From positions 1 through 5,407 of the forward strand of contig RGES01000096.1 of the NCBI GenBank assembly GCA_009917805.1: a stretch of 5,407 bases of DNA, in the 5' to 3' direction. Numbering within the stretch: position 1 is the first letter of the stretch; each line of letters opens with the position of its first letter. The position numbers and the translations under genes are program-made. The stretch comes from Verrucomicrobiota bacterium (GTDB taxonomy: Bacteria > Verrucomicrobiota > Verrucomicrobiia > Opitutales > UBA953). A model generated the notes under the pieces. That model was given only the letters and a program-made list of their open reading frames with translations. It had not been told where the DNA came from and made no database searches. Positions 1-5,407 of this stretch are shown here, piece after piece.

Positions 1-1
1 C

Positions 2-937
2 GCCGACGAAGCCCGCCGCCAGGTCGAGCTCGGCGTCGTGTCCTCCGTCGTGAAGGCCTACGCCTTGGTCCGATCGGCGGACGTCCAGCAGGCTTCCGCG
101 CAGGAACTCCTCGCCGTCCGCGACGAAGAGCTGCGCATCATCCAGCAGCGCGCGCAGGTCGGTTCCGCCGGCGCCAACGAGGTCGCCCAGGCCGAAGTGG
201 CCCGCTCCGCCGCGGTGTCCGCGCTCTCCGACGCCCGCCGGGCCCGCGCCCAGGCCGAGCACCTGCTCGGTTTCCTGATCGGGACGCCGGATCTCGTGCT
301 GAAATCCCAGTCCGTCGCGCCGGTCGCCACGCCGCCTCCGCCGGCCACCGGCTTGCCCGCCGACCTCCTGCGTCGCCGGCCCGACGTCATCGCCGCCGAG
401 CAGGCGCTCGTCGCCGCCAACGCCCGCATCGGTTACGCCAAGGCCGCTTATTTCCCGACCTTCTCGCTCACCGGCGCCGTCGGGGCGGAGAGCAAGGAGT
501 TCGCCGCGGTCTTCGGACAGGGTAACGGCACGTCCCTGCTCGGACTCAACATGAGCGTCCCGCTCTTCGACTTCGGCCGTACCGCGGCCAAGGTGGACGC
601 CGCCGTCGCCGCCCAGCATCAGGCCGCCGCGGCCTACGAGAAGGCCGTGCTGACGGCTTTCCGCGAGGTGCGCGACGCCCTGTCGGACGTCCGTGAGACC
701 ATGGCCTCGGCCCAGGCCGCCGGCCGTCGTGAAAAGGCCGCCCGCGAGGCGTTCCGCATCGCCCAGGAGCGCCGGAAGCAGGGTCAGCTCGACCCCATGG
801 AATTCCTCGCCGCCCGTCGTCTGCTCGCCGAATCCCAGGTCGCCGTCGCCCGGGTCCGCTTGGATCGCCTCGGCGCCCAGGTCGACCTCGTCAAGGCGCT
901 CGGCGGCGCCCGGCCCGACGTCGTTCCGGCCAAGTGA
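2..937 (+). CDS. Outer-membrane efflux channel, NodT/OprM (TolC-like) family, 5' partial
   Basis: Outer-membrane factor of a tripartite efflux pump: it forms the trimeric channel that carries substrates from an RND-type inner-membrane transporter and its periplasmic adaptor through the outer membrane. The frame is open from base 2, so the true start lies to the left; the GTG at 38 is internal coding sequence. About 311 residues are visible, against roughly 450-500 in this family, so the signal peptide or lipobox and the first repeat are missing. Family signatures are clear: GLPADLLRRRPDV (bases 350-388), followed by AANARIGYAKAAYFPTFSLTG, the strand motif PLFDFGRT (560-583), and a C-terminal helix ending in VDLVKALGG. 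The sequence between is Ala/Arg/Glu-rich and helical, as expected for the periplasmic barrel. In such operons the channel gene often comes last, after adaptor and pump, which would lie upstream. The family call is secure; the substrate cannot be told. Confidence 0.93.
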   Translation, partial: ADEARRQVELGVVSSVVKAYALVRSADVQQASAQELLAVRDEELRIIQQRAQVGSAGANEVAQAEVARSAAVSALSDARRARAQAEHLLGFLIGTPDLVLKSQSVAPVATPPPPATGLPADLLRRRPDVIAAEQALVAANARIGYAKAAYFPTFSLTGAVGAESKEFAAVFGQGNGTSLLGLNMSVPLFDFGRTAAKVDAAVAAQHQAAAAYEKAVLTAFREVRDALSDVRETMASAQAAGRREKAAREAFRIAQERRKQGQLDPMEFLAARRLLAESQVAVARVRLDRLGAQVDLVKALGGARPDVVPAK

Positions 938-975
938 CCTTTCGCCTGGGGTTGCCAAGCCCGCCGCCTTGCGGT

Positions 976-984
976 GAGGTGAGG
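976..984 (+). promoter_or_regulatory. Ribosome-binding stretch of the antiporter-like gene
   Basis: The purine-rich run GAGGTGAGG ends one base before the ATG at 986. The first GAGG (976-979) is six bases from the start codon, a workable Shine-Dalgarno spacing; the second (981-984) is too close. It supports 986 as the start over the in-frame ATG at 1028, which would lose the segment before the first hydrophobic helix. The prepilin genes downstream have no comparable site. Confidence 0.55.
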
Positions 985-985
985 C

Positions 986-2362
986 ATGCCCTCCCAGCCT
1001 GACCTCTGGTCCGAACTCGCCGCCGCGATGTCGGGCGACCGTTTCCTGCTGGTCGGCACCCTGGTCTTCTTCGCCGCGGTCGCGCACGCCTTCCTGTGCC
1101 CTTCGATCACGCGCTTCGCGCACGCCGCGGAGAAGCAAGGCGGATTCAAGGGCGCGGCGTTGCATCTGCTCGGCGAGGTCGAGGCCGTCTTCGGACTCTG
1201 GGCGATCGTGCTCTTCGCGCTGATGGTCGTCTGGCCCGGCAAAGGCTGGGCGTTCGCGGCGCGTTACGTCGAGAGCGGCGACTACGCGCCCGCCGCCACG
1301 GGCGGTCCGTCCAAGTTCGTCGAGCCGCTGTTCGTCTTCGTCATCATGGTCATGGCGGCGTCGAAGCCCGTGATGGCGTTGGCGTCGGGCGTGCTCGGGC
1401 GCGTCGGAAGACTCTTCGGCGGTTCGCCGACGGCGCATTGGTTCGTGGTGCTCACGCTGGCGCCGCTGCTCGGGTCGCTGATCACCGAACCCGCGGCCAT
1501 GACGATCGGGGCGATGCTGCTTTCGGCCCAGTTCTACAGGCTGAAGCCGTCGGAGCCGCTGCGTTACGCCACGCTCGCGCTGCTGTTCGTCAACGTCTCC
1601 GTCGGCGGCGCGCTGACGCATTTCGCGGCTCCGCCCGTCGTGATGGTCGCCGCGAAATGGGGCTGGGGCCTGAAGGACGTGTTCGCGCATTTCGGCGTCG
1701 CCGCGCTCGTCTCGATCCTGCTGTCCAACGTCTGCTACCTGCTTTGGTTCCGGCGCGAGCTCGTGGCGCTGAAGGGCGGGCCGGAGGAGGGCGCGGCCGA
1801 AGCGCCGATGCCGGGATGGGTCGTGGCCTTCCATCTGGCCTGCATGGTCTGGACGGTCCTGATGCTCACCGAGCACCGTCCCGTGCTCATGTTGGGCGGC
1901 TTCCTGGTCTTCCTTGCGTTCACCGCGGCCACCGCCCGTTGGCAACCGGCGCCCGGGTTGCGCGGTCCGGCGCTCGTCGGTTTCTTCCTGGCCGGGCTCG
2001 TGGTGCTGGGCGGCATGCAGGGTTGGTGGATCTCGCCGGTGCTGAGCCGGATGGGGGAGGGGGCCTTGCTGGCCGTCTCTACCGTCCTGACCGCCTTCAA
2101 CGACAACGCCGCGGTGACTTACCTCGCCTCGCAGGTCCCGGCCTTGGCGGCGCCAGGTGCGGAGGCCGAAGCTTTGCGGCATGCCGTGCTTGCGGGTGCT
2201 TTGGCCGGCGGCGGGCTGACCGTGATCGCGAACGCCCCCAATCCGGCGGGACAGTCGATCCTGTCTCCGTGGTTTCCGGAGGGGGTTTCGGCTTGGCGGC
2301 TCTTCGTTTGGGCTTTGGCGCCCACCGGCCTGGCCCTCGGCTGCTTTATTTGCCTAAGGTAA
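986..2362 (+). CDS. Putative Na+/H+ antiporter, multi-pass inner-membrane protein
   Basis: A 458-residue polytopic membrane protein with about ten to twelve hydrophobic segments, for example near residues 19-38, 60-83, 112-136, 151-180, 194-222, 232-254, 276-295, 300-314, 328-347, 398-416 and 438-456. It resembles the family annotated as putative Na+/H+ antiporter (Na_H_antiport_3, formerly DUF1504), recognised from memory and not by a search; members are around 430 residues. Two polar motifs interrupt hydrophobic helices: GSLITEPAAMT (163-173) in the first half and FNDNAAVTYLASQVP (371-385) in the second. Further conserved-looking loops are THFAAPPVVM (211-220) and NAPNPAGQSIL (416-426). Paired broken helices with acidic or amide residues are typical of ion-transporter superfamily carriers such as NhaD and ArsB. 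It begins 48 bp after the efflux gene and may be co-transcribed with it. Transport of Na+ is a family-level annotation; the true ion is uncertain. The coding strand uses noticeably more G-ending codons than its neighbours. Confidence 0.82.
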   Translation: MPSQPDLWSELAAAMSGDRFLLVGTLVFFAAVAHAFLCPSITRFAHAAEKQGGFKGAALHLLGEVEAVFGLWAIVLFALMVVWPGKGWAFAARYVESGDYAPAATGGPSKFVEPLFVFVIMVMAASKPVMALASGVLGRVGRLFGGSPTAHWFVVLTLAPLLGSLITEPAAMTIGAMLLSAQFYRLKPSEPLRYATLALLFVNVSVGGALTHFAAPPVVMVAAKWGWGLKDVFAHFGVAALVSILLSNVCYLLWFRRELVALKGGPEEGAAEAPMPGWVVAFHLACMVWTVLMLTEHRPVLMLGGFLVFLAFTAATARWQPAPGLRGPALVGFFLAGLVVLGGMQGWWISPVLSRMGEGALLAVSTVLTAFNDNAAVTYLASQVPALAAPGAEAEALRHAVLAGALAGGGLTVIANAPNPAGQSILSPWFPEGVSAWRLFVWALAPTGLALGCFICLR

Positions 2363-2390
2363 GGGGTTGGAAGGCGAAAGAGGGCGGTTT

Positions 2391-2425
2391 TTGACTGTTC
2401 AACGGAGCGCCAAGGCTCGTAGAAT
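2391..2425 (+). promoter_or_regulatory. Weak promoter candidate for the prepilin operon
   Basis: In the 93-bp gap before the first prepilin gene, TAGAAT (2420-2425) differs from the sigma-70 -10 consensus at one position. The best -35-like hexamer, TTGACT (2391-2396), is 23 bp upstream, too far for a standard promoter. TTCAAC (2398-2403) has a good 16-bp spacing but matches only three of six bases. TTGA (2391-2394) and TCAA (2399-2402) form a short inverted repeat. The location is right, as this is the only gap large enough for a promoter in the region, but sequence support is modest. Otherwise the gap shows no gene and no convincing terminator. Confidence 0.3.
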
Positions 2426-2455
2426 GGCTCTTCCCCAATCCTACCCCGATTTTCC

Positions 2456-3118
2456 ATGACTCCTCGTCGTCGCGCCGGTTTCACCCTGATCGAACTTCTC
2501 ACGGTGATCGCCATCATCGGTATCCTCTCGGCCGCCTTGTTCCCGGCGATCCGCGGGGTCCGTAAGAAGGCCCAGCAGTCGTCCGCCACGACCGCCTTCA
2601 CCCAGTGGGCCGGCGGCATCACCCGCTACAAGCAGGTCTTCGGTTTCTATCCGAACATCGGCGCCGCCTACGACTCGTCCAAGGACAGCATCCACCTCCT
2701 CGAGGATCCGGCCACCAACCTCAAGTTCGTCAAGTCCATGTCCGGCCGCCTGCCGACCGGCACCGCCCTCGCGACCGCCGACCGCAAGACGCTCAACAAG
2801 ACCGGCGAAGAGTTCTGCTCGTTCGGCAAGGACGACTTCGAGGACCCCGCCAACCTCACGGACACCAGCCTGCTCGTGGACCGCTTCGGCAACCGCAACA
2901 TCCGCGTCATCTTCGACACGGACAACAACAGCAACATCCGCAACATCGTCGCTCCCAAGGGCGCCGACTCCATGCCGGAGGACATCCGTGCCATCGCCGG
3001 CACCAGCGGCATCCCGGCCCGCGTCATCATCTTCACCACGGACCTGCAGGGCGACTTCTCCAATCTCGAAGGCAGCCCTGACCCCGGTGACTTCGCCCAG
3101 GTCCTCGCCATCCAATAA
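2456..3118 (+). CDS. Prepilin-like protein, GspG-type pseudopilin with enlarged C-terminal domain
   Basis: A 220-residue protein with a classic class III leader: basic MTPRRRAG, predicted cleavage after Gly8, then FTLIE with Phe9 as the methylated residue and Glu13 as the conserved +5 glutamate, and a hydrophobic helix to about residue 30. A prepilin peptidase would cleave and methylate it at the inner membrane before assembly into a pseudopilus. Major-pseudopilin character comes from the helix followed by FGFYPNIG (62-69), DRFGN (142-146) and an acidic loop DTDNNSN (154-160), a layout like the DPWG and Asp-rich calcium loop of GspG. Standard GspG is about 140-150 residues, so there are roughly 70 extra. 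The ATG at 2456 puts the leader at a normal length. No Shine-Dalgarno is visible; the upstream bases are pyrimidine-rich. It is first in a four-gene run and its stop overlaps the next start. The prepilin call is very secure; GspG equivalence is an inference. Confidence 0.9.
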   Translation: MTPRRRAGFTLIELLTVIAIIGILSAALFPAIRGVRKKAQQSSATTAFTQWAGGITRYKQVFGFYPNIGAAYDSSKDSIHLLEDPATNLKFVKSMSGRLPTGTALATADRKTLNKTGEEFCSFGKDDFEDPANLTDTSLLVDRFGNRNIRVIFDTDNNSNIRNIVAPKGADSMPEDIRAIAGTSGIPARVIIFTTDLQGDFSNLEGSPDPGDFAQVLAIQ

Positions 3119-3120
3119 TG
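3116..3120 (+). promoter_or_regulatory. TAATG stop-start overlap coupling prepilin genes 1 and 2
   Basis: The TAA stop of the first prepilin gene (3116-3118) shares its last A with the ATG of the second (3118-3120). No Shine-Dalgarno-like purine run precedes it, so re-initiation by ribosomes finishing the first gene is the likely way the second is translated. Confidence 0.65.
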
Positions 3121-3948
3121 ACCGTCCGTTCCATCGCCCGCAAGGGCTTCACGCTGGTCGAGCTGCTGGTCGTCATCACGATCATCCTGCTCATCTCCTC
3201 GCTGTTCCTCGGCCTTTCGGCCGGTGACGGCGGCGGCCTGCCCGCCGGCCAGCGCTTCATCGCCTCGTCCATCCGCACCGTGCGCGCGATGGCCTTGATG
3301 AACCGCGGTCCCGGCACCACCGGCGTCACCTACGCCAACCGCTATCGCCTGCTCATCCTGAACGACCCGGACGATGAGGTGAACCACCTCCGCCAGTTCG
3401 TCATCGCCGTCGGCGGCGTCAGCTCGGCGGACCTCGGCGGCGCCGACCCGTCCACGATCACCAACACCTCGGTCGCTCCCTACAAGTGGTTCTCGCCCGA
3501 GCCCGCGCAGATGCTTCCGACCGGCGTGGTCTTCGTCCCGCCCTCGAACGACACCGCGACCACGCTCTCGGTCACCCTCGCCGCCAACACGCGTCGCAGC
3601 ATCATCGGTCCGCTGGCGGACAGCGCCACCGCCAACGCGACGGACTCCCCCGTGAGCACGCCGCCGTGGATGATCTACGCGCCGACCAACCAGCCCATGG
3701 CCCTCAACGCCATGACCGCCGACTACAATCCCAAGAAGTGGTTCTACGTCGAGCTGCAGGGCTCCGGCGCCTCCAACCACCTCGGACGCGTGCTCCTCGT
3801 CCTCGCCAAGGGCGTCGTGCGCAACACCGGCAGCGCCAAGGCCATGATCGACATCACTTCCGAAAACCAGTTCGCCGCCCTTTCCCTCCGCCCGAACGGC
3901 GACGTCACGATGACCCTCGACGCCGACGAGATGGACAAGGCCAAATGA
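3118..3948 (+). CDS. Prepilin-like protein, GspH / Verru_Chthon-D-like, with large extracytoplasmic domain
   Basis: A 276-residue protein with leader MTVRSIARKG, cleavage expected after Gly10, then FTLVE with Phe11 and the +5 Glu15, and a hydrophobic stretch to about residue 34. After the membrane helix, the segment around residues 45-63 (QRFIASSIRTVRAMALMNRG) looks like the amphipathic helix of GspH/FimT minor pseudopilins, followed by RYRLLILND as the first strand. The rest is Thr/Ser/Asn-rich and probably beta-rich, with LPTGVVFVPP (133-142), WFYVELQ (208-214) and a closing LRPNGDVTM (257-265). GspH proteins are normally under 200 residues, so this one is enlarged. Position second after a GspG-like gene fits GspH. 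The Verru_Chthon cassette protein D family is the other likely label; I recall both families from knowledge and ran no search. It overlaps the preceding gene by one base and lies 10 bp before the next. Confidence 0.87.
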   Translation: MTVRSIARKGFTLVELLVVITIILLISSLFLGLSAGDGGGLPAGQRFIASSIRTVRAMALMNRGPGTTGVTYANRYRLLILNDPDDEVNHLRQFVIAVGGVSSADLGGADPSTITNTSVAPYKWFSPEPAQMLPTGVVFVPPSNDTATTLSVTLAANTRRSIIGPLADSATANATDSPVSTPPWMIYAPTNQPMALNAMTADYNPKKWFYVELQGSGASNHLGRVLLVLAKGVVRNTGSAKAMIDITSENQFAALSLRPNGDVTMTLDADEMDKAK

Positions 3949-3958
3949 TCCTTCACCG

Positions 3959-4768
3959 ATGAACCCTCCCCGTAATCCTTCGTCCGCCCGCCGGGGCTTC
4001 TCCCTGGTCGAGGTGACGCTCGCCATCGGCATCGTCGGCGTCGCGATCCTCTCGCTGGTCGGCATCCTCGGTTCCACCTTCCAGCAGGTCGACGAGATCA
4101 TGCAGACCAACCGCGCCCTTTCCGGCGTGACGCGCCTCATCGGCGCCTTGGACAATCCCCGCTCCATCGTCTACGTCGACAGCACGAGCGAGCAGGCCCC
4201 GCAGAACAGCAAGTACCTGCTCGAGGCTCCCGTCGCCGACACCGCCGGCGTGGACCTGACGGGAGGCAATCCGGCCGCGTCGAACTTCGACATCGTCTAC
4301 CGCCTGCTCCAGAAGGCCCGCGACAACGGCGACAACGCCGTCTGGCTCTACGTCTACGAGCGCAAGATCGTGGCCCCGGACAGCGACAAGACCGGCGACA
4401 CCTCCTTCGCGCTGTTCTCCAATCCTTCGATGATGGAAGTGGCCCTCTGCTCCGGCAAGGACCTCACCGTCAACGCCGCCTTCGGCCGCAACATCATCGG
4501 CACCCCGATGCGCGTCCGCCTCTCGCTCTCCAAGCTCCTGGTCGGCCAGCGGACCGAGATCGATACGACCACGTTCGAGCCCAAGACCACCAAGGTCGCC
4601 GCCGCCCCGTGGGCCAGCTCGCCGATCCCGGTGCAGCCTTCCGCCTACGCGCTGGCCTACCTGCCGGTCGTCGCCGAATTCTTCCCGCACGATTACAGCC
4701 CTTATTCCTCGTACAAGACGAAGACCGAGGCTCCTCTGCTCGTCCAGAACATCGTCATCAGCCGATGA
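3959..4768 (+). CDS. Prepilin-like protein, GspI/PilV-like or Verru_Chthon-B-like
   Basis: A 269-residue protein with leader MNPPRNPSSARRG, cleavage expected after Gly13, then FSLVE with Phe14 and the +5 Glu18. The helix that follows (VTLAIGIVGVAILSLVGILG) has the FSLVEV start and Gly/Ala-rich face typical of GspI and PilV minor pilins, and runs into FQQVDEIMQTNRALSGVTRLIGAL as its periplasmic half. The remaining 200 residues show no domain I recognise: mixed strand-like segments such as NAVWLYVYERKIV and PMRVRLSLSKLLV, with one cysteine (residue 164, ALCSGKD). Standard GspI is about 120-130 residues, so this is roughly twice that size and closer to what I would expect of Verru_Chthon cassette protein B. 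It begins 10 bp after the preceding stop, with no ribosome-binding site, and its TGA overlaps the next ATG. The other methionines lie past the cleavage motif, so 3959 is the only sensible start. Confidence 0.86.
   Translation: MNPPRNPSSARRGFSLVEVTLAIGIVGVAILSLVGILGSTFQQVDEIMQTNRALSGVTRLIGALDNPRSIVYVDSTSEQAPQNSKYLLEAPVADTAGVDLTGGNPAASNFDIVYRLLQKARDNGDNAVWLYVYERKIVAPDSDKTGDTSFALFSNPSMMEVALCSGKDLTVNAAFGRNIIGTPMRVRLSLSKLLVGQRTEIDTTTFEPKTTKVAAAPWASSPIPVQPSAYALAYLPVVAEFFPHDYSPYSSYKTKTEAPLLVQNIVISR
4765..4768 (+). promoter_or_regulatory. ATGA start-stop overlap coupling prepilin genes 3 and 4
   Basis: The ATG of the fourth prepilin gene (4765-4767) overlaps the TGA of the third (4766-4768). This is a standard translational-coupling arrangement. 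It also fixes the start of the fourth gene, because it gives an ideal 11-residue prepilin leader. Confidence 0.7.
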
Positions 4769-4888
4769 ACACGCTTCTCCGCCCAGTCCGCGCCGGCTTC
4801 ACCTTGCTCGAGGTGATGGTCTCCACGGCCATCATGGTCATCATCGTCCTGACCGTCGTCACGATCGCCTCCGACACCTTGCGCGTGT

Positions 4889-4912
4889 ATGACCGCCCGT
4901 TCGGACGGCCGT
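4889..4912 (+). other. Frameshift / deletion junction in the fourth prepilin gene
   Basis: The best switch point lies between codon CGC (4894-4896, Arg44) and CGT (4898-4900, first Arg of the downstream frame), with one surplus C at 4897 inside a CCC run (4896-4898). A small fold-back, CCGT (4897-4900) with ACGG (4905-4908) around TCGG, sits exactly there. Both frames are open across 4817-5407, so stop codons do not fix the exact site; it is placed by protein character. Confidence 0.6.
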
Positions 4913-5407
4913 TGCTGGATGGAGATCGTCGTCCCCGGCTCGACCGACGTCACCGGCGTCCCGGGCGCGGTCGGCAACCTGCAGCCCGTCGACCACCCGA
5001 TCGTGATGCTCTTCGGCGCGCCGGCCGACCGCCCGCGCTGGACCCCGGGCACCGGCCGTACCGCCCTCCGCGGCGACGTCTGCGCCATCTCCTACCGCAT
5101 CGGCCAGCGTTCGCCCTTCGACTCGCCCGGCGACAAGATCCAGCAGGTCTACGGCGTGTACCGCACGATCATCGATTCCGAGAACACGTTCGTCGACGCG
5201 CTCCCGCTGATCCTCAACTCCAACATCGATACGCCGAAGTCTCCCTGGGATTACTGGTCCGGCACCCGTCGTTTCGCCAACTATTCCAAGACGCCGAACC
5301 CGGACTACGAGACGCGCGCGCTCATCAATTCCAGCAACATCAGCGCCAGCCCGTGCTGGACGATGGACGAGAACAACTTCATCGCCTCGAACGTCGTGGC
5401 CATGAAC

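Larger units (their letters stand above)
4765..5407 (+). pseudogene. GspJ-like / Verru_Chthon-C-like prepilin gene, frame broken near 4897, 3' end outside window
   Basis: Codons 1-44 (4765-4896) encode a perfect prepilin start: leader MNTLLRPVRAG, cleavage after Gly11, FTLLE with +5 Glu16, a hydrophobic helix and then SDTLRVYDR. In that frame the next 170 codons contain no stop but are Arg/Pro/His-rich, as expected of a wrong frame. A sensible protein continues in the frame starting at 4898: RSDGRCWMEIVVPGSTD, then HPIVMLFGAP, GDVCAISYRIGQRSPFD, QQVYGVYRTIID and on to the window edge at 5407. The switch needs a net +1 (or -2) base. Joining the halves directly leaves only about 30 mature residues before the first strand-like segment, so the amphipathic half of the N-terminal helix and its linker seem to be missing. 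That suggests an out-of-frame internal deletion and not a single-base slip. Position fourth fits GspJ. A sequencing or assembly error is the main alternative. Confidence 0.75.

Noticed and set aside
38..40. GTG as the start of the efflux channel gene
   Set aside because: The frame is open and protein-like from base 2 (ADEARRQVELGVV), matching the conserved helix of the family, so the gene is simply cut by the window edge.
2351..2392. Possible intrinsic terminator after the antiporter gene
   Set aside because: A five-T run occurs at 2388-2392, but no stable GC-rich hairpin precedes it; the only palindrome nearby (CCTAAGG) is too short.
1096..2394. Plus-strand open frame of 432 codons inside the antiporter gene
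   Set aside because: The translation is extremely Arg/Ala/Gly-rich with no membrane segments, while the overlapping frame gives a coherent polytopic membrane protein.
3945..3948. ATGA overlap as an alternative start for the third prepilin gene
   Set aside because: The ATG at 3945 is in a different frame from the prepilin leader that begins at 3959.
2668..4167. Long minus-strand open frame of 499 codons
   Set aside because: It lies antisense across parts of three well-supported prepilin genes and is a Gly/Arg/Glu/Val-rich low-complexity translation, typical of the shadow frame in high-GC DNA. No motif or start context supports it.
3953..4690. Minus-strand open frame opposite the third prepilin gene
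   Set aside because: It shows Gly/Asp/Arg-rich shadow composition and sits exactly opposite a gene with a textbook prepilin leader.
4702..5088. Minus-strand open frame across the frame break in the fourth prepilin gene
   Set aside because: It was considered as an explanation for the broken frame. The plus-strand sequence reads as a sensible protein on both sides of the break, while this antisense product is Asp/Gly/Arg-rich without motifs.
1..5407. CRISPR arrays, tRNA or rRNA genes, transposases, long direct repeats
   Set aside because: None was seen on reading either strand; the window is almost wholly protein-coding.

Overview
The window is high-GC, gene-dense DNA with every convincing gene on the + strand. 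It holds the 3' part of an outer-membrane efflux channel gene, a complete gene for a polytopic membrane protein of the putative Na+/H+ antiporter type, and then a tight run of four genes whose products all begin with a type IV prepilin / type II pseudopilin leader. The outer-membrane factor shows a diderm (Gram-negative-type) envelope. The antiporter family and the isolated four-prepilin set, which resembles the 'Verru_Chthon cassette' families, suggest Verrucomicrobiota, perhaps an Opitutales-like lineage. That taxonomic guess is an inference from protein character and was not tested by a search.

Layout. Bases 2-937: C-terminal two thirds of a NodT/OprM-like outer-membrane factor, 5' end outside the window. 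Bases 986-2362: antiporter-like protein of 458 residues with a purine-rich ribosome-binding stretch just upstream. Bases 2363-2455: the only sizeable intergenic gap (93 bp), with a weak promoter candidate. Bases 2456-3118, 3118-3948 and 3959-4768: three intact prepilin-like genes. Bases 4765-5407: a fourth prepilin-like gene whose reading frame is broken near 4897 and which runs off the right edge.

The four prepilin genes overlap or nearly touch (TAATG overlap, 10-bp gap, ATGA overlap) and are probably co-transcribed and translationally coupled. Their order and character follow G-H-I-J of type II secretion pseudopilin operons, but the upstream neighbours are efflux and ion-transport genes, not a secretion ATPase or platform protein. 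Three of the four products are much larger than the corresponding standard pseudopilins, so the set probably builds a specialised pseudopilus or surface fibre using processing machinery encoded elsewhere.

The most notable anomaly is in the fourth gene. The first 44 codons are an excellent prepilin N-terminus in one frame. From about base 4898 the sensible protein continues in another frame to the window edge, with the expected amphipathic part of the N-terminal helix apparently missing. This is either a real out-of-frame internal deletion or frameshift, or an assembly or sequencing error.
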